DNA from: Flavobacteriales bacterium
GTDB lineage: Bacteria > Bacteroidota > Bacteroidia > UBA10329
Assembly: GCA_021741075.1 (NCBI GenBank)
Contig: JAIOYO010000024.1
Coordinates: 1-51,123 of the forward strand
DNA length: 51,123 bases
Reading direction: 5' to 3'
A program made the position numbers and the translations under genes. Below are positions 1 through 8,916 of this stretch, piece after piece (position 1 is the first letter of the stretch; every line of letters begins with the position of its first letter). A model generated the notes under the pieces. The model made no database searches. It saw only the letters and a program-made list of their open reading frames with translations, and was not told where the DNA came from.

Positions 1-1
1 T

Positions 2-580
2 TCGGTTCCCATTCAAGTGATATACGACCCTAACGAGCGTGTTTCACATTTTCGTCCAGGACCCGATTTTACGCGTATCAGTTTCCTGAATGCGTGGTTC
101 ACCATTCTAGCGGGACTTTTTTACATCCCGAAACGATTGCTTTTCAAAGGCAAACTCATCCAATTGATAAAGGAAGAAGCCATCAAACCAGAGGAAACCA
201 ACCTACGCAAAGCGGCAAGTATTGGCTTTGGATTCTTCGTTGGAATTCTTCCGATCTGGGGTTTTCAATTGCTACTAGGAATACCAACCGCCATTTTTCT
301 ACGGATGAACAAAGTTCTGTTCATTACTGCGGCCAACATCAGTCTACCGCCACTTATTCCGTTCATCATTTTCTTCAGCTACTTGATGGGGCAGCCCTTT
401 TTTGATGGAGAGCCGATGCCATTTGATCAACTGTCTGAACTGTCGCTCGATAATATCCACGATAGTTACATCCAATATGTGATCGGAGCCATTCTGCTGT
501 CAATCATTACCGGTTTAATTGGATTTGTTGTGAGTTTGATAACGCTTATTGTCCTTCGAAAGGAACCGAAATCGGTTTAG
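2..580 (+). CDS. C-terminal part of a glycosyltransferase/DUF2062 membrane protein (left-truncated)
   Basis: The reading frame is open to the left edge of the window, so this is the 3' part of a longer gene. A GTG at 17 could be read as a start, but the frame continues upstream and the first residues (VPIQVIYDPNERVSHFRPG) resemble the end of a family 2 glycosyltransferase domain. The rest is a DUF2062 region: a short amphipathic stretch, a glycine-rich hydrophobic segment around residues 65-125 and a final membrane segment near the C-terminus. In Bacteroidota, DUF2062 is often fused to dolichol-phosphate-mannose-synthase-like glycosyltransferases, so a membrane-attached transfer of sugar from a nucleotide donor is inferred. 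The gene ends tail to tail with the tag gene and overlaps it by four bases. Confidence 0.75.
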   Translation, partial: SVPIQVIYDPNERVSHFRPGPDFTRISFLNAWFTILAGLFYIPKRLLFKGKLIQLIKEEAIKPEETNLRKAASIGFGFFVGILPIWGFQLLLGIPTAIFLRMNKVLFITAANISLPPLIPFIIFFSYLMGQPFFDGEPMPFDQLSELSLDNIHDSYIQYVIGAILLSIITGLIGFVVSLITLIVLRKEPKSV

Positions 581-1149
581 AGCGCTTGAACTTCCTTGTG
601 TCGGAAGCAATCAACCGTGTGATCATTTACCATTCCAGTGGCTTGCATGTGTGCGTAAACCACCGTGGAACCAACGAATTTGAAGCCACGTTTTTTGAGG
701 TCTTTGCTCAAGGCATCTGATATTTCGGTGGTTGGTGGAACTTCTTTAATCGTTCTGCGGTTATTTTGAATGGGCTTTCCATCCACAAACTTCCAGATGT
801 ATTTTTGAAACGAACCGAACTCCTTTTGAACCTGAATGAAAGCCTGAGCGTTCGAAACCGCTGAACGGATCTTTGCTCCATTTCGGATAATGCCAGCATC
901 TTCCATCAGGGAAGCGACTTTTGCATCATCAAATGCAGCTACTTTCTTCACATCAAAATGCTCGAATGCAGCACGAAAATTCTCGCGCTTTCGCAGAACG
1001 GTAATCCAACTCAAACCTGCTTGGAAGGTTTCCAAGATGAGAAACTCAAACAATTTCTTATCATCATAAACTGGAAAACCCCACTCCGTATCGTGATAAT
1101 CGATATAGAGTGGGTCAATTGAAACCCAGCCACAACGTTTTTTAATCAT
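577..1149 (-). CDS. tag: DNA-3-methyladenine glycosylase I
   Basis: This 190-residue protein matches the Tag family in length and motifs. Tag removes 3-methyladenine from alkylated DNA, the first step of base excision repair in the cytoplasm. The four residues that bind the structural zinc in Tag appear as Cys6, His19, His177 and Cys181, the last two within VNDHTVDCFRH. The segment LETFQAGLSW (about residues 39-48) is the family signature and supplies the conserved glutamate and tryptophan of the base pocket. The start at 1149 is supported by the family-typical MxxxRCGW opening. It converges on the DUF2062 gene. The small basic protein gene upstream on the same strand is 34 bases away, so the two may be co-transcribed. 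Confidence 0.93.
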   Translation of the reverse strand: MIKKRCGWVSIDPLYIDYHDTEWGFPVYDDKKLFEFLILETFQAGLSWITVLRKRENFRAAFEHFDVKKVAAFDDAKVASLMEDAGIIRNGAKIRSAVSNAQAFIQVQKEFGSFQKYIWKFVDGKPIQNNRRTIKEVPPTTEISDALSKDLKKRGFKFVGSTVVYAHMQATGMVNDHTVDCFRHKEVQAL

Positions 1150-1183
1150 TCCGATGGGGCTTTATGGAAATGGAGCGGAAGTG

Positions 1184-1405
1184 TTACTTCTTCTTCTTTA
1201 CAGGCTTGGCATCGTTGATAAACTTGCCATTGACTGATTCGCCAAGGATGATAACGTCCTTAGACTTTTCGTAGTCTTTTACTGCTAGTGCCATCTCGTC
1301 TTCCGTATCTCTACGAATCTTGATTCCTGATGCAGCACCTGTATTTCGTACTTCAATATAGTAGCCGTCTTTTAGTTTTTTCGGCCTAGTAGGAGGTCTT
1401 CCCAT
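1184..1405 (-). CDS. Small basic protein of unknown function
   Basis: A 73-residue protein with a lysine/arginine-rich N-terminus (MGRPPTRPKKLKDGYY) and a lysine-rich tail (PVKKKK). The middle reads as alternating strand and helix (YYIEVRNTG, then EDEMALAVKDYEK). No family is recognised with confidence. The high charge and the AT-hook-like GRPP near the start would be compatible with nucleic-acid binding, but that is only inference. It is probably real: it starts with ATG, has coding-like composition, fills the gap upstream of tag on the same strand, and has no competing frame. Confidence 0.6.
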   Translation of the reverse strand: MGRPPTRPKKLKDGYYIEVRNTGAASGIKIRRDTEDEMALAVKDYEKSKDVIILGESVNGKFINDAKPVKKKK

Positions 1406-1623
1406 GTCTTATTATTACTCTTTTTCAAACGCCTTTTGCACTATTTGTGTTGGGCGCAACTATTTACTCTTCGGGATGAAATATAGGTATTAGAACCTTA
1501 CGCGTGCAATCAAAATGTCAATTTGTGTTAAATGGTGAATGTTCAATCATAAAACTGAACTAAACCAATTCACGTTTTTCCAACTGTTTATATAGATTTT
1601 ACAACGTTTTACTCACAAAAGCA
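1406..1623. other. Intergenic gap with no recognised gene
   Basis: This 218-base AT-rich stretch separates the small basic protein gene from the SDR gene, both on the minus strand. No ORF of convincing composition, no strong hairpin with a T tract and no tRNA-like fold were seen. It presumably holds the promoter of the small basic protein/tag pair, but no TAnnTTTG match with a proper upstream partner was found. Confidence 0.4.
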
Positions 1624-2826
1624 CTAGGCTCCGAGGAAACTTCCACCGCATACCCTAAGTACTTGTCCATTGATGCATTGTGCGCCAGGATGTGATAGAA
1701 ATACCATTGCCTCGGCAATATCTTCAGGCTTTCCGGCCTGCGCTAAGCTTGTTAATCGCTCGGCAAAAATCCGCGTCATCAATGGCATCGACTTTACCAT
1801 ATCGGTTTCGATGTAACCAGGTGCAATGGCGTTAATGGTGATTCCTTTGGCTTTCAATTCCTTCGATTTTGAAGCGGAATATCCGATCAAAGCCGCTTTG
1901 GTTGCCGTGTAATTGGTTTGTCCAAAATTCCCTGCAATACCAGAAATAGACGAAGTGCTAATAATTCGACCACCTTCAGGGATCAATCCCATTGCTAAGG
2001 CATCTTCCGAGAGGTTGATGACAGCCGTGAGGTTAATGGCAATCAGTTGGTCCCAATAATGCTCGGGCATATTCTTCAGCGTCTTGTCGCGGGTAATTCC
2101 AGCGTTGTTTACCAATACATCAATGCGTCCGTGTTTTTCTTTAATCGTTTCGAGAAGTTTCTTGCGTGCTGATTCATCCGTTAAATCAGCACCCATAAAA
2201 GAGACCTTTTCGGACAAGATGGCCTTTGCTCGTTCCTCCATCTGAGGCATATCGGCAATGATAACCGTGGCTCCTTCGGCAGCTAAACGGTTAACAGTAG
2301 CCGAGCCGATTCCACCGGCACCGCCTGTTACCACACATACTTTCTCAGAAAGCTGTCTGCCCGAACTATTAGTTTCATTAGTGGAAACGGCTTGGCCTGT
2401 TATAAAGGCAGATCGACCAGAAGTAAAAAACTCTTGAATGGTTTTGTAGTTTTTCAACTCAACATTTGGTGGAAGTTTGATAAGGTTGACGGTAGTTCCT
2501 CGTCCGCCTAATTCTTTTGCCAACGAACGGCTGATTCCTTCCAACGAACGTTGATACGTTGAATGGTGTGTGTCAGAAAGCAACTCAGGCTGAACAGAGT
2601 AGATGAGCACTTTTCCATTCGCCTTGATATTCTTAACTCCTGCTTGCAGTTCATTGAATAGTGCTTTGAGGGCTGGAGCATTGCTCACTTTTCTACCATC
2701 AATAACCAGCGCATTTTCAACTATGGACGTTCCATCTTTCCATGGTCGGTAAGTTTTGATTAAGGGAGTAGGAGGTGGGAATCCGAAGAGGGATAGAATC
2801 TTTTCTTTCATAGGGCGAATATGCAA
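1624..2826 (-). CDS. Two-domain SDR oxidoreductase, high-molecular-weight FabG type (3-oxoacyl-ACP reductase-like)
   Basis: The 400-residue protein is much longer than ordinary FabG (about 245 residues). The first 160 or so residues form a degenerate Rossmann-like domain without the nucleotide motif. The C-terminal part is a complete classical SDR. It shows the NAD(P)-binding TGGAGGIG motif near residue 164, the NNAG motif, and the catalytic Ser-Tyr-Lys set in STSSISG and NYTATK (around residues 290-309). This layout matches high-molecular-weight FabG enzymes such as mycobacterial FabG4, which reduce 3-oxoacyl thioesters. The precise substrate cannot be read from sequence. An internal ATG six codons in is an alternative start. 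Its C-terminus (INGQVLRVCGG) is typical of the family. Confidence 0.85.
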   Translation of the reverse strand: MHIRPMKEKILSLFGFPPPTPLIKTYRPWKDGTSIVENALVIDGRKVSNAPALKALFNELQAGVKNIKANGKVLIYSVQPELLSDTHHSTYQRSLEGISRSLAKELGGRGTTVNLIKLPPNVELKNYKTIQEFFTSGRSAFITGQAVSTNETNSSGRQLSEKVCVVTGGAGGIGSATVNRLAAEGATVIIADMPQMEERAKAILSEKVSFMGADLTDESARKKLLETIKEKHGRIDVLVNNAGITRDKTLKNMPEHYWDQLIAINLTAVINLSEDALAMGLIPEGGRIISTSSISGIAGNFGQTNYTATKAALIGYSASKSKELKAKGITINAIAPGYIETDMVKSMPLMTRIFAERLTSLAQAGKPEDIAEAMVFLSHPGAQCINGQVLRVCGGSFLGA

Positions 2827-2897
2827 AACGTAAGTTGAGCAACAGCCATAAAATTAACGACTGACCAAAAATGCACGTGGTCCTTTATTATCCGCAG

Positions 2898-5819
2898 TTA
2901 TTGAATGATGAGTTTCTGAGTGATGGTTCGCTGCGGGGATTGAAGTTTCACCAAATAGGTCCCGGCTGAAAACTCTGTAACGTCAAATGCCATGCGGAAC
3001 ATGCCGCTGCTGATGGTTCGGTTAGCAATCAATTGTGCAACTGTTCTTCCCGAAAGGTCGGTAAGGTCAATACTGACCGAACCTGCTATTGCCATTTCAA
3101 ATTCCAAATTCACCCTATAGGAACTTGGATTGGGAAACAATAGGAAGTGATTGCTTAGTTCTTTTTCCTCCACAGATGTGATACTTGAAAGTATGCCATC
3201 CAAGGGGCCGGCATAGGTACCTGTAATATCCTGGTATTCGGCCGAAGAAGGAGTCGCGCATGGCTGGAGGACTGCATCAAATGGCGTAAACTGTTTGACC
3301 TCAAATCCGGGTGTGAGTGTGATTGACCTCCCAGCCTGATAGCGAACTGAAGTTCCCAGACCGCCATCAAAACTTTGGGCAGAAACGATGGTCTGATCGG
3401 CTTGATAGAACCAATAGCCAGCTTGGGGAGAGGTGAATGCTACCAGCGTTTGTTCGTCTGTGCAAGAACGATACAGGTCTGTTTCCCAAACACTTCGGCC
3501 AAAGGTCCCTGCTCGGAGTTTGCCACTTGCGGTGTGAATTGCGAGGTCATTGATAGGGGTATGCGGTAGTCCGTTTCTAAAAGGTAGCCAATCTCCCAAT
3601 TCGTCATCTCGATAATAAACACCGACATCAGCTCCAACGTAAAGGCCATCACTTCCGCCTGGGTGCCATGCAATGGAAAGGAAAGGGATGTTGGGCAATG
3701 AACCCGAGATATTCTCCCAAGTTTGTCCTGCATCCATCGATCGGAATACTTTATGATTTGGCACATAACCGCTAACCGTAACCGCCACTTGATTGGCATT
3801 TAAAGGGTTTACTGCAATGTCGGTAATCCGAGCATTGAAATCATATGCCAAAGGCGGACTTATCGTATCAGCATCAGTCGGGTTTCCTGGTGAAAAGTCA
3901 GTCAATGCGTTATGAATGATTTTCAAGGATACACCGTTGGTCGAATACAATATATTAGGGTCATTGATTCCAATTGCCATGGCAACAGAGCCGGGAGTGG
4001 TACTGCTGAGAAGTAAGAAGTTACTACCGCCATCCAAACTTCTTATCACACGTGTACTAGAACCAACAAATAAGATTTGACCATCTACCGGATGAGTTAG
4101 CAACGTGGGCCAGACGTTGGGTATCGTGAATAGATCAACAGTTGAAATTCCATTGTCGGTCGATCGGAAGACAATACCGTTTTTTGTTCCATAGAAGGTT
4201 GTCGGATCACTTGGCGAAAAAGCACATGAACTTGCATCGGCACCGCTAACATGTTTCCAAGTGGTACTGTTTGTATTCTTGAGGTTAGTCCCATTGTCCT
4301 GTGTACCACCAATGATGCGGTTCGGGCTGCTTTCGTGACTTGCAATATTGTAGAATTGCATGATATTCATACCTACCGAAAGCTTTGTAAAGCTGTTGCC
4401 TTGGTCAGTACTTCTGTAAAGCCCACCATCGGTGCAGGCAAATAGGGCATTGTCGTATGGACTGAAAACCAGGTCATGAACGTCTGCATGACAATATGAG
4501 GTCGTACTTGATAAGTTCTCTTTCCACTGTGTAATGTTTACAAAAGAACCTGGTTCAGCTTTCAGAACTGACCTCCAAATGTTTATGCCGCCAACATAGA
4601 TGTCTGAAGAATTTACAGGATTACAAGCGATTGCCAGATCGTACCAACTCTGAGAATTATTGTTGTCGTTTCCATCATTTGCGTAACCAAGAATGTTCGG
4701 GTAATTGGCTTTTTGCACAAAGGAGTCACCAGAGTGAGATGAGACGTAAACCCCCTTAAAATGTGCGGTGTCCGTATTGGGGCCCACCACGGCAAAGAGG
4801 TACTCAGGATCAGCAGCGGAAACAGCGAGTTCAATTCTATCCGTGGTATTGATGCTGAATGTTATCAACGTATCAGTCCAAGATTGACCATTATTACTGG
4901 ATCTGTATATTTTACTATCGGTGGCCATATACACAATGCTCGTGTTTCCTGGTTTGAACTCAAGGTCGTTCGTGCCAGGGTTGCTGCTTGTCTGTGTCCA
5001 ATCAAGACCACCGTTGGTTGTACGAAATACTCCGGCCGTGGTGCCTACCAAAAGAGTATCTGGCTTGTTCATATCCATAATCATTTTTCGTCCTACAAGG
5101 CGATCTTCCAGATTCCACGATAAACCTGTTGAATGCCACGTTAGTCCACCATTTAGCGATTTGAGAACACCATTGCCATAGGCATCAGGAGTTCCGGATT
5201 CACTGTCTCCAGTGAGAATGTAAATGATGTTCGGGTCAGTTGGATGAAGACAGATGTCAGCAATACCTAAGGAGGGAAGACCGTCTGTAAGGCAGACCCA
5301 TGAACTTCCCAGGTCGCTCGATTTCCAAAGTCCACCTGCCGGAGTGCCGCAAAAAATAGTGTTTGGGTCGGAGGGATGAAAAGCTATGCAGTTTACCCTT
5401 CCAACACCCCCGTTGTATCCGTCACCATACCTGACGTAGTCTGTAGGCCCAACCAGACTCCAGTTCCCCGTGTTGGATGAACGGTCTTGTGCGAAAGGGT
5501 TTGTAGCCTCATATCGACTGAATTCATCCAAAGCTATTTTGCTTGCGTTTGCAGTTTTTCCATTTGGAAGCTGATGGTCTCTAAGTTGCCGTTCATAGCG
5601 TATCCAGTGCGAATAACCACTTCCTCGACCTTTATCGCGGTTTGCGTAATATGCTTCAACCTGTTCTTTCAGTTCGTTGAAACTCAGACCGTGATTCTGT
5701 AGCCATAATGGAATGGTCCAATCCTCTTCTTGGGTTTGGGCGTTGGATCTAACAACGCTTCCCAACATTACTACTAGAATAAATCCTGTTCTAATAAACC
5801 TAGCTGTAATTGCTTTCAT
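2898..5819 (-). CDS. Secreted BNR/sortilin-like repeat protein with T9SS C-terminal sorting domain
   Basis: A 973-residue exported protein. Residues 1-28 are a signal peptide ending around SNAQ. From about residue 120 to 730 there are recurring beta-propeller units with the pattern SxDxGxTW (for example RTTNGGLDWTQ, RSTDQGNSFTK, RSMDAGQTWEN), as in BNR/VPS10-sortilin and glycosidase-like propellers. After a Cys-containing linker there is a short module (YQAGRSITLTPGFEV) like the coat-hanger/stack modules of Bacteroidota cargo proteins. The last 80 or so residues (LFPNPSSYRVNLEF to TITQKLIIQ) are a type A Por sorting domain, so export through T9SS and surface attachment or release are expected. 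The next gene upstream on the strand ends 22 bases away, suggesting co-transcription. The ligand or substrate is unknown. Confidence 0.88.
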   Translation of the reverse strand: MKAITARFIRTGFILVVMLGSVVRSNAQTQEEDWTIPLWLQNHGLSFNELKEQVEAYYANRDKGRGSGYSHWIRYERQLRDHQLPNGKTANASKIALDEFSRYEATNPFAQDRSSNTGNWSLVGPTDYVRYGDGYNGGVGRVNCIAFHPSDPNTIFCGTPAGGLWKSSDLGSSWVCLTDGLPSLGIADICLHPTDPNIIYILTGDSESGTPDAYGNGVLKSLNGGLTWHSTGLSWNLEDRLVGRKMIMDMNKPDTLLVGTTAGVFRTTNGGLDWTQTSSNPGTNDLEFKPGNTSIVYMATDSKIYRSSNNGQSWTDTLITFSINTTDRIELAVSAADPEYLFAVVGPNTDTAHFKGVYVSSHSGDSFVQKANYPNILGYANDGNDNNNSQSWYDLAIACNPVNSSDIYVGGINIWRSVLKAEPGSFVNITQWKENLSSTTSYCHADVHDLVFSPYDNALFACTDGGLYRSTDQGNSFTKLSVGMNIMQFYNIASHESSPNRIIGGTQDNGTNLKNTNSTTWKHVSGADASSCAFSPSDPTTFYGTKNGIVFRSTDNGISTVDLFTIPNVWPTLLTHPVDGQILFVGSSTRVIRSLDGGSNFLLLSSTTPGSVAMAIGINDPNILYSTNGVSLKIIHNALTDFSPGNPTDADTISPPLAYDFNARITDIAVNPLNANQVAVTVSGYVPNHKVFRSMDAGQTWENISGSLPNIPFLSIAWHPGGSDGLYVGADVGVYYRDDELGDWLPFRNGLPHTPINDLAIHTASGKLRAGTFGRSVWETDLYRSCTDEQTLVAFTSPQAGYWFYQADQTIVSAQSFDGGLGTSVRYQAGRSITLTPGFEVKQFTPFDAVLQPCATPSSAEYQDITGTYAGPLDGILSSITSVEEKELSNHFLLFPNPSSYRVNLEFEMAIAGSVSIDLTDLSGRTVAQLIANRTISSGMFRMAFDVTEFSAGTYLVKLQSPQRTITQKLIIQ

Positions 5820-5841
5820 GTCAAATCAGTTCGGTGAACAA

Positions 5842-8832
5842 TTACTTCCTATTCAATTGCGCTTTCAGCACGCGGTTTTCCTCTTTCAGTTGGTCGAGCT
5901 CCTTCTGTTGGCGGATGGTATGGAGTGTGATTTCCTCAATTTTCTGAAGGAGTATCTTCTGCATTTCTCCTACCAAGAAACCGTTTTCCTCCACTTCGCT
6001 TTTTGATGGTACCAAGGGAAGATGTTTGTTCTTCGCAATGAACGCTTCGGTTTCATACAGGTCTGGAAGAATGTGTGTTTCCTCAAACACAAAATCGGGC
6101 CAGTTGCTGCTGTCTTCCACCTTCAGTTCTTCGCAAAGAACTTTGCCATCCACTGAAACCATGTATCCAGCAGCTTGGGTTGTTGTTCCAACGGTGATTC
6201 CGTCAGCATTGAAATAGCTTTTCCCCCCGGCCACATAGAGTCCGTAATCGGCTCCTGTTGTCCAAACTCCGTATTTGGTTCCTGTTCCGCCTGTAGGTGC
6301 GTTGAAATGACCGGCATAGACGTTTCCTGCCCCTGCCGCTGAAGCGTTTCCTCTGATTGCATAGGCGTTTCCTGAGACCGCACCACCTACGGTTACCGAA
6401 TAAACTCCATGTTTTGAGCCCGTTCCACCTTGAGGGGCAGATACGTAAATACCGTAACTAGCGGCCGCACCTGTGTAGGGAGTTATCAAGTTAAGAACAC
6501 GGGTTGATTCTGTGGTTCCGTCCACATCCAAGGGGTAAGCAGGTGCACTGTTTCCGATTCCCACAAATCCGGAAGACCGATAGGTGTTGCTTCCGGAAGT
6601 ACTCCAAACTCCTCCTATAGCAACACCATTCTGAAAGATGTTTCCGGTAAAATTGATGTCACCCGTCACATCGAGCTGATAAGCGGGGTTCGTATTCCCA
6701 ATACCAACATTATCGCTGAAGTAACCTTTACCAATAAAGTACCCACCATAGTTCATGGAACCGCCATTGGCATATCCACGCACACCTATGTTCACTCCTG
6801 AGCCGTTGAGTGCTTCAAACCCTCCTCCCCACTTCTCGCCTGTTCCATTGCCATTGGCCACCGAATAGACACCCATTGCGGTTGCGATTCCTGCATAACT
6901 ATTGGTAATGACTGTAGTGGCCAGTTCGGTGGTTGTGCGCACCGAGAGTGGCGAACTTGGTGTGGTGGTTCCAATGCCCACCATGCCGCTGTTGCGGTAA
7001 ATATTGCCACCGTTAACGGTCCAGTTACTTCCTGCAAATGGAACGCCATTTTTAATCAGGTTTCCCGTGAATTTAATGTCTCCAACCACATCCAAAGTGG
7101 CGGTTGGGTTGGAAGTTCCAAGTCCCGTATTTCCGTTCTTGAGAACAACCATTGCGTCACTCAAATCCAAATAAGTTGTTCCGTTTCCGAGACTGAACAA
7201 GCGGTCGGTAGCTGAGATTGAACTGGTTGAAGTAGGGGTGTAGCTGGTTCCATAAATCCCAAGACTTGTTTCGGCATAGGAATAAGCCGTGTTTCCGGGG
7301 CCAATGGCCACGGAATTTTCGCCCTGAGCCGAACCGCCCGTGATGCCTACACTTCTATTTCCTTGCGCACTTCCCAACGCAGAGAATGATTGGGTTCCGC
7401 TGGCGGTTCCACCCAAGGCCATGGCGCCTTGACCGAATGCCAACCCACCGCCCAACGCAGTACTTTCGTCTGCGCTCGCAATGCTCTGCCAACCTATGGC
7501 TGTGCTGCGTGAGCCTCCAGCATTAGAAAAATAGCCCAGTGCGGTGGTGTAATCACCAACGGCCTGATTACCAAAGCCTGCAGAGAAAGACATCTGACCA
7601 ATGGATTGACTTGAACCGAATGCGGCACTTGCATAGCCTGTTGCTTTTGATCCATCTCCAGCGGCAAAGGAGTAGTTTCCAATGTTAGACTCATCCCAAG
7701 TATCGCCAACTGCGTTTCCAGCTCTGAATGCGGCCTTGGCCGGATACCACATCATTCGTACTCCTGTTCCTGTAGCAGGAATGCTACCCGTGCCGAAGGT
7801 TCCAGTGCTCAGAAAGCCGTCAGTTCCTGAAACATGAAGGGCACCTGCATCTGCCGTAATTGTCCTTCCAGACCCGTTGCCTCCGAAATCGTATGCTGCA
7901 TCTAAGTTTACGCTCGTTGAACTTAGCGGTTGCCAGGTAGCTTTTCCGTTTGCATCGCTTGTTAGTACCTTATCGACACCTTGTGTGCCATCGTTTATCG
8001 TTATTCCACCGATAATATGCAACTTGTCTGTAGGAGCCGAAGTGCCGATACCCACGTTAGCATTGTTGCCTATTACCACCGAATTGCTTCGAGTTACTAA
8101 GGTGTTTGAGCCAATTGCTGTTGCATTGCTAAGACCAGCTGTTCCATCAGCATCCTTGCCGATGTATGTGTTCTCAATTCCGGATAGGTCAGAGTCTCCA
8201 GCACGGAAACCAAGGAATGTATTCCCAGTACCAAAGCTTTTAGTTCCAGCATCGCGTCCTATCAAAACATTACTGTTGCCACCACCCAGTGCTTGACCTG
8301 CCTGAGTACCAATGGCGATATTGTTTGAACCAGTTGTATTGTTGTAGCCCGCTCGCCATCCAATAAAATTGTTGTTTTCTCCTTCGGTACTGTTTAACCC
8401 CGCCTGATAGCCCAAAAAGGCATTCTTGCCTCCAGTGGTGTTTGATGCTCCGGCACGTAGACCAAGGAAAAGGTTAAAGTCACCATCTGTATTAAGATAA
8501 CCTGCTCTATATCCGATGAACGTGTTTGAGTTTCCTGTAGTGAGTGAGAATCCTGCTTCTTGTCCGATGATGGCATTCCGAATTCCGGTGGTGACAGACT
8601 GACCTGCTGATGCGCCAATCATTATGTTCTCTGTACCAAGAGCTGAAACTGCATTTTCACCAGCTATTAAAAAACGTTCATTCGGTGCAAGGTTGATTGA
8701 ACCGGCCACATCTAATTTAAAAGCAGGATTGAGTACTCCAATTCCTACGTTAGTCCCATCATCAGTAATAGCTTGAGAGAATACCGATGATGTGAGACAG
8801 AGAAGCGAAAACGTGAAAATTGCCTTTTTCAT
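5842..8832 (-). CDS. Secreted tail-fibre-like protein with head repeats and coiled-coil C-terminus
   Basis: A 996-residue protein with a signal peptide (about residues 1-20, ending VFSQ). Residues 70-240 consist of short repeats of the form NxFIGxxAGxxxTxG, like the beta-roll head repeats of trimeric adhesins. Further GxxSTAIGW-type repeats lie around residues 385-520. Between them are several copies of a module containing VGIGTxxPxxxLDVxG and FTGNxxxNG, familiar from Bacteroidota tail-fibre-like proteins. The C-terminus (WPDFVFEETHILPDLYETEAFI, then a heptad-like IEEITLHTIRQQKELDQLKEEN) resembles the peptidase S74-like trimerisation end, but the catalytic residues of S74 were not verified. 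A surface fibre or matrix role is inferred. It probably heads an operon with the BNR protein gene. Confidence 0.8.
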   Translation of the reverse strand: MKKAIFTFSLLCLTSSVFSQAITDDGTNVGIGVLNPAFKLDVAGSINLAPNERFLIAGENAVSALGTENIMIGASAGQSVTTGIRNAIIGQEAGFSLTTGNSNTFIGYRAGYLNTDGDFNLFLGLRAGASNTTGGKNAFLGYQAGLNSTEGENNNFIGWRAGYNNTTGSNNIAIGTQAGQALGGGNSNVLIGRDAGTKSFGTGNTFLGFRAGDSDLSGIENTYIGKDADGTAGLSNATAIGSNTLVTRSNSVVIGNNANVGIGTSAPTDKLHIIGGITINDGTQGVDKVLTSDANGKATWQPLSSTSVNLDAAYDFGGNGSGRTITADAGALHVSGTDGFLSTGTFGTGSIPATGTGVRMMWYPAKAAFRAGNAVGDTWDESNIGNYSFAAGDGSKATGYASAAFGSSQSIGQMSFSAGFGNQAVGDYTTALGYFSNAGGSRSTAIGWQSIASADESTALGGGLAFGQGAMALGGTASGTQSFSALGSAQGNRSVGITGGSAQGENSVAIGPGNTAYSYAETSLGIYGTSYTPTSTSSISATDRLFSLGNGTTYLDLSDAMVVLKNGNTGLGTSNPTATLDVVGDIKFTGNLIKNGVPFAGSNWTVNGGNIYRNSGMVGIGTTTPSSPLSVRTTTELATTVITNSYAGIATAMGVYSVANGNGTGEKWGGGFEALNGSGVNIGVRGYANGGSMNYGGYFIGKGYFSDNVGIGNTNPAYQLDVTGDINFTGNIFQNGVAIGGVWSTSGSNTYRSSGFVGIGNSAPAYPLDVDGTTESTRVLNLITPYTGAAASYGIYVSAPQGGTGSKHGVYSVTVGGAVSGNAYAIRGNASAAGAGNVYAGHFNAPTGGTGTKYGVWTTGADYGLYVAGGKSYFNADGITVGTTTQAAGYMVSVDGKVLCEELKVEDSSNWPDFVFEETHILPDLYETEAFIAKNKHLPLVPSKSEVEENGFLVGEMQKILLQKIEEITLHTIRQQKELDQLKEENRVLKAQLNRK

Positions 8833-8852
8833 ATTAAGATTTTTAGATTTTC

Positions 8853-8883
8853 CAAAATTCGAACAACCTGATTATTTTGGCAA
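8853..8883 (-). promoter_or_regulatory. Candidate Bacteroidota promoter for the fibre-protein gene
   Basis: Read on the minus strand, TTG (8883-8881) is followed after 20 bases by GAATTTTG (8860-8853), seven of eight matches to TAnnTTTG. It lies 21 bases upstream of the start at 8832. The spacing suits the Bacteroidota sigma factor consensus. No experimental support is available. Confidence 0.4.
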
Positions 8884-8916
8884 TCGTAATTTTTCAAAAA
8901 ATCAACTTTCCGAAGA

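Noticed and set aside
7877..8296. A 139-codon plus-strand frame rich in Pro, Val and Leu
   Set aside because: It is the shadow of the repetitive fibre-protein gene on the other strand.
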